From Curtobacterium sp. MCJR17_020 (lineage in GTDB: Bacteria > Actinomycetota > Actinomycetes > Actinomycetales > Microbacteriaceae): DNA of 64,000 nucleotides. A program made the position numbers and the translations under genes. This document shows positions 27,865 through 35,977 of this stretch, piece by piece (position 1 is the first letter of the stretch; each line of letters starts with the position of its first letter). Under the pieces are notes generated by a model, which made no database searches, was not told the DNA's origin, and saw only the letters and a list, made by a program, of their open reading frames with translations. The stretch is from NCBI RefSeq assembly GCF_003234365.2, contig NZ_CP126260.1, positions 3,782,001 through 3,846,000 on the forward strand. The letters are read 5' to 3'.

Positions 27865-28188
27865 TCACCGCCGGGCGATGAGCACCTCGGCCAGCACGAC
27901 CTCGTCGTCCATCGGGATCGGACCCCGCACCCGCGGGACCCCGTCGACCCATTCGACCGGCACCCCCGCAGCCGCGAGCCCTGCGACGCTCAGGTCGATC
28001 CGGAGCAGGGGCAACGCGAGGTCGCCGTACCGCTCGGCGACGACCTCGGACACCCGGTCGGGCGTGGTGGCGCGGACCCACCCGCCCGGCTCGAGCGGCA
28101 CCCCACGGGTGGAGACCTCGTACTCGCCGAACCCGCGGCTCATCTCCCAGTCGTCGGCGATCGCCACGTGACAGACCACATCGGTCAT
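27865..28188 (-). CDS. DUF952-like small protein
   Basis: 107 residues. HVAIADDWEMSRGFGEYEVS and LPLLRIDLSVAGLAAAGVPV match the DUF952 pattern (conserved D-W, G-x-Y and a late Leu-rich strand), though the usual F-I-H-C segment is replaced by GGWVRATT. GAGGG lies before ATG 28188. It faces the TetR gene at 28242 across 53 bp that contain a clear inverted repeat, so it is the likely target of that repressor. Biochemical function unknown. Confidence 0.72.
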   Translation of the reverse strand: MTDVVCHVAIADDWEMSRGFGEYEVSTRGVPLEPGGWVRATTPDRVSEVVAERYGDLALPLLRIDLSVAGLAAAGVPVEWVDGVPRVRGPIPMDDEVVLAEVLIARR

Positions 28189-28200
28189 GGACCCTCCTCG

Positions 28201-28226
28201 GTAATGAAACGGGAGCGTATCATTAC
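28201..28226. promoter_or_regulatory. TetR operator between DUF952 and tetR genes
   Basis: GTAATGA (28201-28207), 12 bases, TCATTAC (28220-28226) form a perfect inverted repeat. It ends 3 bp before the TAGGGT -10 of the TetR gene and overlaps TACGCT (minus strand) that could be the -10 for the DUF952 gene, so a bound dimer would block both promoters. Confidence 0.7.
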
Positions 28227-28241
28227 GGCTAGGGTGGGTCC

Positions 28242-28784
28242 GTGAACAAGCGTGGACGTCCGACCGCCGACGAGCGGATCGCCCGTGACGAGCGGATCCT
28301 CGACGTCGCGACCGACCTGTTCCTGGAGCACGGGTTCGCGGGCGTCGCGCTCGACCGCGTCGCCGCCGAGGCCGGGGTGACGAAGCGCACGCTCTACACG
28401 GCGTTCGGCGACAAGCCCGCGATCCTCCGGGCGGTCGTCCGCCGGCAGCACCCGTACGCCGACCAGCCCACCGCGGACCTCGTGTCCACGGCCACGGCGA
28501 TCGGCAGCGCGTTGCTCTCGGACCGTGCAGTGGCGCTGCACCGCCTCGTGATCGCGGAGTCGACGCGGTCACCCGAGCTCGCGCGCGAGTTCCACGAGGC
28601 CGGACCGCTCGCCGCGCAGCAGGCCCTGGTCCGCGCCGGAGCGACTCCGGAGACCGCCGTCGAGCTCTTCACCCTGCTGCTCGGGGAGCTCCACCGCGAG
28701 CGCCTGCTCGGCCTGGCTCCGGCCCCGACGGCGGCCGCGGTCGCCGCACGCGCCGCGCGTGCCGTCGCGGTGCTCTCGACGTGA
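28242..28784 (+). CDS. TetR-family transcriptional regulator
   Basis: 180 residues. HTH at about 18-62: RILDVATDLFLEHGFAGVAL then VAAEAGVTKRTLYTAFGDKP. The C-terminal TetR_C domain (AefR-like) contains LHRLVIAESTRSPELAREFH. TAGGGT lies 6 nt before the GTG start. Divergent from the DUF952 gene with a shared operator. It is followed within 7 bp by a family palindrome. Confidence 0.92.
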   Translation: MNKRGRPTADERIARDERILDVATDLFLEHGFAGVALDRVAAEAGVTKRTLYTAFGDKPAILRAVVRRQHPYADQPTADLVSTATAIGSALLSDRAVALHRLVIAESTRSPELAREFHEAGPLAAQQALVRAGATPETAVELFTLLLGELHRERLLGLAPAPTAAAVAARAARAVAVLST

Positions 28785-28790
28785 CCCCAG

Positions 28791-28838
28791 GGCGGACGGG
28801 AGGCCCGTGGCGGCGTCGCCACGGGCCTCCCGTCCGCC
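28791..28838. terminator. Family palindrome, copy 6
   Basis: A 22-bp stem (left arm starting GGCGGACGGGAGGCCCGTGG, right arm ending CGTCCGCC) with a 4-nt loop, between the convergent tetR and SDR genes. Confidence 0.78.
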
Positions 28839-28856
28839 ACATGGTGACGACCGCGC

Positions 28857-29528
28857 TCAGGCGGGGTCGGGCAGCGCCTCCGCGTAGGTGCGAAACTCGC
28901 CGCGCTCCGAGTGGATCGCCCACAGACGATCCGCGATGGACTCGCCGGAGTGCTCCGGCTGCCCGTCGTCGATGCCGAACGGGATGATGAGCTGACCGAC
29001 GTGGACCTGCTCGTCGCGCACGGCGTCGTGCAGGAGCTGGGCGTAGGCGCTCTCGGCCGCGAAGGCGACCGAGGTGCCGGTGACCCGCGCGCCGGGACGC
29101 ACCGCACTGCCGCCGTTCACGAACAGGATCGTGCCGTGGCCGATCGCGCGCATGCCGGGCAGCACCTGGCGGACCGCGTTGACCGAGCCGTAGACCGAGA
29201 ACTCGATCGGGCCGACCAGGTCGTCCGCGGTGGTCTCGAGCACCGGGCGCATGTACTCCTTGGCGGGGAGCGGGCTGTACTGCAGCACCTCGATGGGGCC
29301 GAGCTGCTCGGTCGCACGCTCGAGGGCGCTGCGGAGCGAATCGCCGTCACGGACGTTCGCGGCGAACCCGGCGGCCGTGATGCCCTGCTCGCGCAGCGAG
29401 GCGGCGAGGCCGTCCAGGCGGTCCTGGTTGCGGGAGACGAGGGCGATCGAGAAGCCCTCGCGGCCGAAGCGTTCGGCGACGGCGAGACCGAGGCCCTTGC
29501 CGGCCCCGATGATGGCGATGGTGGTCAT
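28857..29528 (-). CDS. Short-chain dehydrogenase/reductase (SDR) family protein
   Basis: 223 residues. The NAD(P)-binding start is IAIIGAGKGLGLAVAERFGR, slightly unlike the usual TGxxxGIG. LFVNGGSAV occupies the catalytic Ser strand, and the Tyr-x-x-x-Lys is replaced by SAYAQLLHD, so the catalytic Lys appears missing. This atypical SDR set is common in actinobacteria. It overlaps the cupin gene by 4 bp and is translated from the same transcript. Confidence 0.85.
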   Translation of the reverse strand: MTTIAIIGAGKGLGLAVAERFGREGFSIALVSRNQDRLDGLAASLREQGITAAGFAANVRDGDSLRSALERATEQLGPIEVLQYSPLPAKEYMRPVLETTADDLVGPIEFSVYGSVNAVRQVLPGMRAIGHGTILFVNGGSAVRPGARVTGTSVAFAAESAYAQLLHDAVRDEQVHVGQLIIPFGIDDGQPEHSGESIADRLWAIHSERGEFRTYAEALPDPA

Positions 29529-29923
29529 GCGGAGTACTCCTCGTCGGTGACGTGCTCGAGCCAGGTGGTGGTGGTCGCCGGGTCGTCGGCGAGGTCGAGC
29601 ATCGCGAGGTGCTCCATGGAGTCCGTCGGGGTCGCACCGTGCCAGTGCTCCTCACCCGCAGGCGTGTAGACGGTCTGCCCGGTCTGGACCTCGACGACGC
29701 CGCCGTCACGGGTCCCCATCCGCGCGATGCCCTCGGTGACGTGCAGGGTCTGCCCCTTGGCGTGCGAGTGCCACGCAGTCCGCGCACCGGGCAGGAACCG
29801 GACCTTGGCGACGGTCATCGACTGGCCGTCCTCCTTCGGGCTGGCGATGGCGTCCAGGTAGACGTCTCCGGTGAACTGCTCGGCCGGGTTCTTGACGGTC
29901 GGCTGCTTCGGTTGGATCTCCAT
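29525..29923 (-). CDS. Cupin-domain protein
   Basis: 132 residues. Cupin motif 1 is GARTAWHSHAKGQTLHVTEG, with the His-x-His ligands; motif 2 is VYTPAGEEHWHGATPTDSME. This looks like a small carboxymuconolactone-decarboxylase-associated or quercetinase-like cupin that binds one metal. TACCGT lies 7 nt before the ATG, and the shared 17-bp element ends 22 bp further upstream. First gene of a cupin-SDR operon and divergent from the sugar dehydrogenase gene. Confidence 0.9.
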   Translation of the reverse strand: MEIQPKQPTVKNPAEQFTGDVYLDAIASPKEDGQSMTVAKVRFLPGARTAWHSHAKGQTLHVTEGIARMGTRDGGVVEVQTGQTVYTPAGEEHWHGATPTDSMEHLAMLDLADDPATTTTWLEHVTDEEYSA

Positions 29924-29958
29924 GGCCCCGACGGTAGGCCGATGTGCGCACCGGAGGG

Positions 29959-29975
29959 AGGTGCCGGTCGTACCC
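29959..29975 (-). promoter_or_regulatory. 17-bp shared element, site 3 (cupin-SDR operon)
   Basis: On the minus strand reads GGGTACGACCGGCACCT, ending 22 bp before the TACCGT -10 of the cupin gene. Twelve of 17 positions match the 12801 site, including GGGTAC and CCT. Confidence 0.62.
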
Positions 29976-30032
29976 CTCAGCCGTTTCCCGAACACGGCGT
30001 GTGTGATCGACGCACGATCCGGGAGGACCACC

Positions 30033-31202
30033 GTGGACAGCAGCGAACACCCGAACCCGCACCCGAGCCCCACCCGCGCCCGCCGCGCCTGGTCCACAGC
30101 GGGCATCGCCGCGGTGGCCATCTTCGCTCTGGGCGGCTGCGCCGATGCCGCACCGGACGACGACCGCGGCTCGTCGGCGAGCGCCCGGGCCACCGCCCCG
30201 GCCGACCTGCCCACCGGGCAGGTCGCGCTCGACGGCGACACCAGCGACGTGGTCACCGGGCTCGAGGCACCGTGGTCGGTCGTCCGCACCGGCGACGACG
30301 GCGACGCCCTGATCAGCGAACGCGACTCCGCGAAGGTCCTCGAGCTGCAGGACGACGGCACGACGCGCGAGGTGGGCTCCGTCGACGGCGTCAGCCACGG
30401 CGGCGAGGGCGGGCTGCTCGGGCTGGCCCTGCACGACGACGACCTGTTCGTGTACTCGACGGCCAACGACGGCAACCGGATCCAGCGGTTCGAGCTGACG
30501 GGCAGCACCGGGTCCTGGGCGCTCGGCGACGCCACGACGATCATCGACGGGCTCCCGTCGAACACGTTCCACGACGGCGGCCGCATCGCGTTCGGCCCCG
30601 ACGACATGCTCTACGCCAGCGTCGGGGACGCCGGCACGAGCAGTGACGCGCAGGACGAGGACTCGCTCGCGGGCAAGATCCTGCGGCTCACCCCGGACGG
30701 CGACGTGCCGGACGACAACCCGTTCGACGGGTCACCCGTCTGGAGCCTCGGGCACCGCAACGTGCAGGGTCTGGGGTGGTCGTCGGACGGCACGATGTTC
30801 GCTTCGGAGTTCGGCGAGAACACCTTCGACGAGCTGAACGTGATCGAGGCGGGCGAGAACTACGGCTGGCCCGAGGTCGAGGGCGAGGGCGGCGAGGACC
30901 AGGGCTTCGTCGACCCGGTGCAGCAGTGGTCGACGGACGAGGCGTCCCCGAGCGGCCTGACGGTCGTCGACGACACCGTGTTCGTGGCCAACCTGCGCGG
31001 CGAGGTGCTCCGGGCGATCCCGGCGGACGACCCGGGGACCTCGACCGAGTACTTCCCGGGCGACTTCGGCCGGATCCGGACCGTGCTCGAGGGGCCGTCG
31101 GGCACCCTCTGGTTCGTCACGAACAACACCGACGGCCGAGGTGACCCCGCAGCGGGGGACGATCGCATCGTCTCGGTCCCGCTCACGCGGGCGGCGGGCT
31201 GA
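30033..31202 (+). CDS. PQQ-dependent aldose-sugar-dehydrogenase-like lipoprotein
   Basis: 389 residues. Lipoprotein signal peptide with lipobox LGGC (about 31-34). A six-bladed propeller of the soluble glucose/aldose dehydrogenase (GSDH) family follows: LEAPWSVVRTGDDGDALISE, GGEGGLLGLALHDDDLFVYS, HDGGRIAFGPDDMLYASVGD, SLGHRNVQGLGWSSDGTMFA and GENYGWPEVEGEG are the family's metal- and cofactor-site segments. It oxidises sugars with PQQ if the cofactor is available; many homologues are of unknown substrate. GGGAGGA lies 5 nt before the GTG start. Confidence 0.92.
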   Translation: MDSSEHPNPHPSPTRARRAWSTAGIAAVAIFALGGCADAAPDDDRGSSASARATAPADLPTGQVALDGDTSDVVTGLEAPWSVVRTGDDGDALISERDSAKVLELQDDGTTREVGSVDGVSHGGEGGLLGLALHDDDLFVYSTANDGNRIQRFELTGSTGSWALGDATTIIDGLPSNTFHDGGRIAFGPDDMLYASVGDAGTSSDAQDEDSLAGKILRLTPDGDVPDDNPFDGSPVWSLGHRNVQGLGWSSDGTMFASEFGENTFDELNVIEAGENYGWPEVEGEGGEDQGFVDPVQQWSTDEASPSGLTVVDDTVFVANLRGEVLRAIPADDPGTSTEYFPGDFGRIRTVLEGPSGTLWFVTNNTDGRGDPAAGDDRIVSVPLTRAAG

Positions 31203-31223
31203 GCCAGCGACCTCGCCCGACAG

Positions 31224-31240
31224 GGGTTCCGGCAGCCCCT
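31224..31240 (+). promoter_or_regulatory. 17-bp shared element, site 4 (MmyB-like gene 31276)
   Basis: GGGTTCCGGCAGCCCCT, ending 23 bp before the TACCGT -10 of the second MmyB-like gene. Confidence 0.6.
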
Positions 31241-31275
31241 CGCTCGCACGCTGCCCAGCCGGTTACCGTGACGGC

Positions 31276-32154
31276 ATGAACCACCGCGACGAAGCCCGCG
31301 ACTTCCTGTCCAGCCGTCGCGCCCGCATCACCCCCGAGCAGGCCGGGGTCGAGACGTTCGGCACCCGCCGTCGGGTGGCCGGGCTCCGGCGCGAAGAGGT
31401 CGCACGGCTGGCAGGCGTCAGCATCGACTACTACACGCGGCTCGAGCGGGGGAACCTGCAGGGCGTCTCGGACAGCGTGCTCGAGGCCGTCGCCGGCGCA
31501 CTGCAGCTCGACGCCGCCGAGCTCGAGCACCTGCGCGACCTGTCCCGGCACCAGAACGCGACACCGCGGCGCGCGGGCAAGGTCGTGCCGGTGGCCGCCG
31601 TCCGCCCGGAGCTGCAGTACCTGCTCGACGTCATCACCGACGCCCCGGCGATGATCATCAACAACCGGCAGGACATCGTCGCCGCCAACGCGCTCGGCTA
31701 CGCGATGCACTCCGACCTGGTGGCGGCACCGGCCCGGCCGATGAACTTCTCGCGCTTCATCTTCCTCGACCCGCAGGCCCGGAACTTCTACCAGGACTGG
31801 CAGCGGGCGGCGCACACGAACGTCGCGATCCTGCGGCGCGAGGCCGGGCGTACACCGAACGACCGCGACCTCGCAGCCCTCATCGGCGAGCTGTCGATGC
31901 GGAGCGACGACTTCCGCGCGCTCTGGGCCGCGCACGACGTCCGCCGCCACTACGCCGGCGTGAAGTCCTTCCGGCACGCAGTCGTCGGTCCGCTCGAGCT
32001 GCACTTCCAGACGCTCGAACTCGCCGAGGACCCCGGGCTCGCGCTCACGATCTACCCGGCGACCCCGGGCAGCCCGACCGCCGACGCGCTCCGCCTGCTC
32101 GCCTCGTGGGCGGCGACGGAGCAGATCGCGGAACGCGCGCGCGAATCCGCCTGA
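31276..32154 (+). CDS. MmyB-like HTH transcriptional regulator, copy 2
   Basis: 292 residues with the same architecture as the 12853 gene. The helix-turn-helix lies at about 30-80 (GLRREEVARLAGVSIDYYTR). The MmyB ligand domain starts near residue 105 and contains MIINNRQDIVAANALGYAMH, FLDPQARNFYQDW and LIGELSMRSDDFRALWAAHD. TACCGT is 6 nt before the ATG and the shared element is 23 bp further up. It is followed 52 bp later by a third paralogue with its own copy of the same promoter arrangement. Confidence 0.93.
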   Translation: MNHRDEARDFLSSRRARITPEQAGVETFGTRRRVAGLRREEVARLAGVSIDYYTRLERGNLQGVSDSVLEAVAGALQLDAAELEHLRDLSRHQNATPRRAGKVVPVAAVRPELQYLLDVITDAPAMIINNRQDIVAANALGYAMHSDLVAAPARPMNFSRFIFLDPQARNFYQDWQRAAHTNVAILRREAGRTPNDRDLAALIGELSMRSDDFRALWAAHDVRRHYAGVKSFRHAVVGPLELHFQTLELAEDPGLALTIYPATPGSPTADALRLLASWAATEQIAERARESA

Positions 32155-32155
32155 C

Positions 32156-32172
32156 GGGTACCAGCAACCCCT
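32156..32172 (+). promoter_or_regulatory. 17-bp shared element, site 5 (MmyB-like gene 32207)
   Basis: GGGTACCAGCAACCCCT, beginning directly after the stop codon of the preceding paralogue and ending 22 bp before the TACCGT -10 of the third MmyB-like gene. Confidence 0.62.
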
Positions 32173-32206
32173 TCTTCCCCACCCGGCACCGTCCTACCGT
32201 GGACGC

Positions 32207-33079
32207 ATGGACACCAGAAGCGAAGTGCGCGACTTCCTCCGCACCCGCCGCGAGCGCGTCACGCCGCAGCAGGTCGGGCTGCCCGACTTCGGTGGCGCCC
32301 GACGGGTCAAGGGTCTCCGCCGTGAGGAGCTCGCGCTCATCGCCGGCATGAGCGTCGACTACTACATCCGCCTCGAGCGCGGGAACCTCACCGGCGTCTC
32401 GGAGAGCGTGCTCGAAGCGCTGTCGCGTGCGTTGCGCCTCGACGACGCCGAGCACGCGCACCTGTTCGACCTGGCTCGCGTGCAGAACGCCTCGGCGACC
32501 ACGCGGCGGAAGCCCCCGACGTCCAAGGTCCGACCGAACGTGCAGCGCATGCTCGACGGCATGACCATGCCCGCGTGGGTCCGCAACGGCCGCTCCGACT
32601 TCCTGGCCGGAAACGCCCTGGCACGTGCGCTCTACTCCCCGCTCTTCCTCGACCCCGCCGGCACCCCGAACACCGCCCGCTTCGCGTTCCTCGACCCACG
32701 CGGTCAGGAGTTCTGGCGCGACTGGGACGTCGTCGCGAGCGACATGGTGGCCGTGCTCCGCGCCGAGGCCGCCCGGTCGCCGTACGACAAGGGGCTGACC
32801 GACCTGATCGGCGAACTCTCGACCCGCAGCGAGGAGTTCCGGCAGCGCTGGGCCGCGCACGGGGTCATGCGGCACCTGAACGGCGAGAAGCGGGTGCACC
32901 ACCCCGAGGTCGGCGACCTCGACCTGACGTACGAGACGATGGAGCTCGCGACCGACACCGGTCTGACGCTCATCGCCTACGGCACCGAGCCGGGCTCACC
33001 GTCCGAGGAACGCCTGCAGCTGCTCGCGAACCTCGTCGCCACGACGGCCGTAGCCGTCCCGGAACCGGAGGACGCATGA
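32207..33079 (+). CDS. MmyB-like HTH transcriptional regulator, copy 3
   Basis: 290 residues: VKGLRREELALIAGMSVDYY and IRLERG in the helix-turn-helix (about 28-80), then WVRNGRSDFLAGNALARALY, FLDPRGQEFWRDWD and LIGELSTRSEEFRQRWAAHG in the ligand domain. Closer in its C-terminal half to copy 1 than to its neighbour copy 2, so the tandem pair is not necessarily a recent duplication. TACCGT is 6 nt before the ATG. Its stop overlaps the ATG of a 67-residue gene. Confidence 0.93.
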   Translation: MDTRSEVRDFLRTRRERVTPQQVGLPDFGGARRVKGLRREELALIAGMSVDYYIRLERGNLTGVSESVLEALSRALRLDDAEHAHLFDLARVQNASATTRRKPPTSKVRPNVQRMLDGMTMPAWVRNGRSDFLAGNALARALYSPLFLDPAGTPNTARFAFLDPRGQEFWRDWDVVASDMVAVLRAEAARSPYDKGLTDLIGELSTRSEEFRQRWAAHGVMRHLNGEKRVHHPEVGDLDLTYETMELATDTGLTLIAYGTEPGSPSEERLQLLANLVATTAVAVPEPEDA

Positions 33080-33279
33080 GCGAGACCGAGTCCGTCCCGA
33101 CGACCGCATCCGCCGCGCCGCTCGGGTTCCTGGGCCGGTTGCGGTTCCGCTGGCGCGCTGAGCGGGAGATCCACGACCTGACCCGCGACCGTGCGCTCGA
33201 GGAGCGCGTGCGTGCCGAGGCCGCCGTGCGGCTCGCGCCCGGCCCGTGGCACCTCGGCGAGCTGTTCCGACGTCGCTGA
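33076..33279 (+). CDS. Small basic protein coupled to MmyB-like gene
   Basis: 67 residues; ATG overlaps the MmyB stop (ATGA). After a Thr/Ser/Ala start comes a charged amphipathic region (FLGRLRFRWRAEREIHDLTR then ALEERVRAEAAVRL) and the end GPWHLGELFRRR. Looks helical and soluble. Translational coupling suggests a partner or modulator of the regulator, but no family is recognised. Confidence 0.65.
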   Translation: MSETESVPTTASAAPLGFLGRLRFRWRAEREIHDLTRDRALEERVRAEAAVRLAPGPWHLGELFRRR

Positions 33280-33293
33280 CGCAACAACCGTGC

Positions 33294-33398
33294 GGACGGG
33301 AGGTGGGCCCCACCCGCCGGTTCCGGCGTGACGCGCCAGCGGCGCGCCGGCCGTGACGGGAGGGACGTGGCGATGCCGCCACGGGCCTCCCGTCCGTC
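33294..33398. terminator. Family palindrome, copy 7, with extra half copy
   Basis: The complete copy is GACGGGAGGGACGTGGCG (33355-33372) with CGCCACGGGCCTCCCGTC (33377 onward). About 60 bp upstream is a half copy, GGACGGGAGG (33294-33303), suggesting a degenerate second element. It lies between the convergent small gene and aldo/keto reductase. Confidence 0.7.
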
Positions 33399-33410
33399 AG
33401 TCGGCCGCGT

Positions 33411-34427
33411 TCACCGGCGACGTGCGGCGGGCACCAGGGTGTGCTGCCCGTAGCTGTTGTCGTCGGGGTTGATCGTGACGCCCGGTGCGACGAGCTCGTC
33501 GATGCGGTCCAGGACCTCGTCGTTGAGCACGCGGTCGGCGGCGGGGAGCTGCGACTCGAGCTGCTCCATGGTGCGCGGGCCGATGATCGCGCTCGTGACG
33601 CCGGGGTGCCGGATCACCCACGCCAGTGACATCTCGATGAGGGACATGTCCTGCGACTCGGCCAGGAGTGCGAGTTCCTCGACGATGTCGAGCTTCCGCT
33701 GGTTCGCGGGCGTCGACATGTCGAACCGGGCCGCGGGGCGGTGCTTCGCCGTCGGGGTCCCGGGAGCGTCCTTGCGCCAGCGACCGCTGAGCCAGCCGCC
33801 GGCGAGCGGGCTGTAGACGAGGGTGCCCATGCCGTAGCGCTGCGTGGTCGGCAGGACGTCCTCCTCGATGCCGCGCACCAGGATCGAGTACGGCGGCTGC
33901 TCGGTGCGGAAGCGCTCCAGGCCACGGCGCTCCGAGGTCCACTGGGCCTCGACGATCTCGGCGCCCGAGTACGACGAGGATCCGATGTTCCGGACCTTGC
34001 CCTGGCGGACCAGGTCGGTCAGGGCGCCCAGGGTCTCCTCGACGTCCGTCGTCGGGGACGGACGGTGCACCTGGTACAGGTCGATGTGGTCGGTGCCGAG
34101 GCGGCGCAGGGAGTTCTCGACCTCCTGCATGATCCAGCGGCGCGAGCCCCCGGAGCGGTTCGGGCCCTCACCCATCGGCATGAAGAACTTGGTGGCGAGC
34201 ACGACGTCGTCACGGCGGTCCTTGATGGCCTTGCCGACGATCTCCTCGGAGACGCCGTCCGAGTAGGCGTCGGCGGTGTCGACGAAGTTGATGCCCGCGT
34301 CGAGGGCGCGGTGGATGATCCGGATCGAGTCGTCGACGTCGGCGTTCGCCCACGGGCCGAACATCATGGTGCCCAGAGCGAGCGGGCTCACCTCGACGCC
34401 GGTGCGTCCGAGCTGGCGGTACTCCAT
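33411..34427 (-). CDS. Aldo/keto reductase, copy 3
   Basis: 338 residues starting MEYRQLGRTGVEVSPLALGT. Tetrad regions: NFVDTADAYSDGVSEEIVG (Asp, Tyr), VVLATKFF (Lys), DLYQVHRPSP (His). Cofactor loop TSAIIGPRTMEQLESQLPAA. This is the Tas/YajO-like group. ATG 34427 has GAGAGGAAA upstream; TAGCGT (34471-34476, minus strand) is its -10, giving a leader of about 37 nt. The promoter element at 34499 lies 22 bp above that -10 and equally 22 bp from the -10 of the divergent gene. Confidence 0.94.
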   Translation of the reverse strand: MEYRQLGRTGVEVSPLALGTMMFGPWANADVDDSIRIIHRALDAGINFVDTADAYSDGVSEEIVGKAIKDRRDDVVLATKFFMPMGEGPNRSGGSRRWIMQEVENSLRRLGTDHIDLYQVHRPSPTTDVEETLGALTDLVRQGKVRNIGSSSYSGAEIVEAQWTSERRGLERFRTEQPPYSILVRGIEEDVLPTTQRYGMGTLVYSPLAGGWLSGRWRKDAPGTPTAKHRPAARFDMSTPANQRKLDIVEELALLAESQDMSLIEMSLAWVIRHPGVTSAIIGPRTMEQLESQLPAADRVLNDEVLDRIDELVAPGVTINPDDNSYGQHTLVPAARRR

Positions 34428-34498
34428 GGTTTCCTCTCCGTGCCCGCGGGTCTCGCCGGGCACGGCTGCCACGCTAGGCCGGTCATCCACGGTGAAAG

Positions 34499-34515
34499 GG
34501 GGGAGGACCGTACCT
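34499..34515. promoter_or_regulatory. 17-bp shared element, site 6, serving two divergent promoters
   Basis: Plus strand GGGGGAGGACCGTACCT; minus strand AGGTACGGTCCTCCCCC. Its right half matches the consensus on the plus strand (22 bp before TAGCGT of the CMD gene) and its left half matches on the minus strand (22 bp before TAGCGT of the aldo/keto reductase). The core GGGAGG-6nt-CCTCCC is an inverted repeat. Confidence 0.55.
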
Positions 34516-34550
34516 CCCTCGGTCGGCGGGGCCGTCGTAGCGTCGGGGAC

Positions 34551-35249
34551 ATGACGTTCGCCGAGACCGACCCCGAGTTCGCGAAGTACCACGCCGACTT
34601 CGTGGACGAGACACTGCAGCACGCGTCGCTCAGCAGCCACGACCGCGCGGTCGTGCAGCTCGGCGCGATGATCGCCGCCGGCGCGCAGACCGCCTTCCGA
34701 CAGCTGCTCGGCACCGCGCTCGACGGCTCGCTGACGCCCGTCGAGGCGAAGGAGATCGGGTACCAGGCCGTCGCCTACGTCGGGTCCGGGCGCGCCTCGG
34801 ACTTCCTCACGATCACCAACGACGTGCTGACCGCGCGCGGTGTCGAGTTGCCGCTCCCGGGTCAGTCGACGACCACCCCCGACGACCGACTCGAACGGGG
34901 CCGAGCGGTCCAGAGCGCCGTCGTCGGCGCCGGACGTGTCGACGCGATGTACGACAACGCGGCCGACGACACCGTGCACTTCCAGCGGTTCCTGTCCGGC
35001 AACTGCTTCGGTGACACCGTCGGACGGGACGGGCTCGACCTGCCGACGCGTGAGCTGCTGACCTTCGCGGTCCTCGTCGCGCTCGGCGGTGCCGACGCGC
35101 AGGTCACGGGACACGTCGCGGGCAACCTGCACGTCGGGAACACCCGGCAGCAGCTGCTCGACGTGCTCACCGTCCTGGTGCCCGTGATCGGCTACCCGCG
35201 GACGCTCAACGGGCTCGCCGCCGTGAACGAGGGTGCGACGGCCGACTGA
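34551..35249 (+). CDS. Carboxymuconolactone decarboxylase (CMD)-family protein
   Basis: 232 residues, two CMD-like halves. The first is near 25-85 (LSSHDRAVVQLGAMIAAGAQ). The second (about 135-220) has GNCFGD, LPTRELLTFAVLVALGGADA and GHVAGNLHVGNTRQQLLDVL. The typical Cys-x-x-Cys-x3-His of the AhpD group is absent; only one Cys remains. Function is probably a gamma-carboxymuconolactone-decarboxylase-like lyase or peroxidase partner of the divergent reductase. TAGCGT lies 7 nt before the ATG. Confidence 0.9.
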   Translation: MTFAETDPEFAKYHADFVDETLQHASLSSHDRAVVQLGAMIAAGAQTAFRQLLGTALDGSLTPVEAKEIGYQAVAYVGSGRASDFLTITNDVLTARGVELPLPGQSTTTPDDRLERGRAVQSAVVGAGRVDAMYDNAADDTVHFQRFLSGNCFGDTVGRDGLDLPTRELLTFAVLVALGGADAQVTGHVAGNLHVGNTRQQLLDVLTVLVPVIGYPRTLNGLAAVNEGATAD

Positions 35250-35252
35250 CGC

Positions 35253-35588
35253 TCAGATCGCGAGCTCGACGTCGTGACCGTTGACGGTCACGATGATGCG
35301 TGGGTTCTCGGCACCGGTCGCGGTGATGTAGCTGCGGAGCGTGGAGAGCAGCATGTCTTCTCGCCGCTCCATCTGGGACACCGCGCCCTGACTGATGCCG
35401 AGCTCGTGCGCGATCTCGGCTTGGGTGCGCTTGCCGGCTTCGCGGACCATCGCGAGGCTCATCGCGTGGATGCGGTCGAGTTCGTCCGCTTCGACCTCGA
35501 GTGCGGCCACCGCGTCTGCGACGCCCGGCCGCTGCATCATCTGTTCGAGGCGGTCGTTCCCGCGTACGAAGTCTTCCTTGCCCATCAT
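35253..35588 (-). CDS. XRE-type antitoxin (HigA-like)
   Basis: 111 residues. The helix-turn-helix lies at about 55-85 (GKRTQAEIAHELGISQGAVS then QMERR). The N-terminal helical part (DRLEQMMQRPGVADAVAALE) probably contacts the toxin. The start codon is either 35588 or 35585: ATGATG overlaps the toxin stop (4-bp or 1-bp overlap), and GAGGAA within the toxin end serves as ribosome site. It follows the toxin gene, the reversed HigBA order. It neutralises the toxin and represses the operon. Confidence 0.88.
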   Translation of the reverse strand: MMGKEDFVRGNDRLEQMMQRPGVADAVAALEVEADELDRIHAMSLAMVREAGKRTQAEIAHELGISQGAVSQMERREDMLLSTLRSYITATGAENPRIIVTVNGHDVELAI

Positions 35589-35968
35589 GCTTCCTCGGTC
35601 TCGTTCCGCCATCGGTTGATCAGGCGATCAGCTCGGACGCCGACCGTGTCGTAGAACACGTCACCCATTGACGCTTTGTCGCCGGAGAACAGTGCCACCA
35701 CGACTCGGTCCTCGTCCGGCGGGAACCAACAGATCAAGCGGAGCGCCACTCCCGCGACGTAGGGGTGTGACACCCGCCAGATCGGATGCTGCTTCGACTG
35801 CCGTACACGCTTGATCATCGCGGTGTCCTGAACCGGAGCGGAGTCCAGGTCCCGCAATCGCTTGAGCATGAACGTCAGCAACTGCAGACGTTTTCGCCCA
35901 CGCTCGGTCCTGTCGGTCTCAAGACGATCGAGCTGGTCGTTGAACTCTCGCGGCCAGTCGATCTGCAT
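35585..35968 (-). CDS. RelE/ParE-superfamily toxin (HigB-like)
   Basis: 127 residues with the RelE fold pattern: helix FNDQLDRLETDRTERGRKRL, then beta strands HPIWRVSHPYVAGVALRLIC and RVVVALFSGDKA, ending DVFYDTVGVRADRLINRW. Members cleave mRNA at the ribosome. TAATGT lies 6 nt before the ATG, so the transcript is leaderless. Codon use is less GC-biased than in neighbours and the promoter region (about 35975-36015) is AT-rich, which suggests acquisition by transfer. Confidence 0.88.
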   Translation of the reverse strand: MQIDWPREFNDQLDRLETDRTERGRKRLQLLTFMLKRLRDLDSAPVQDTAMIKRVRQSKQHPIWRVSHPYVAGVALRLICWFPPDEDRVVVALFSGDKASMGDVFYDTVGVRADRLINRWRNETEEA

Positions 35969-35977
35969 GCGGCGACA

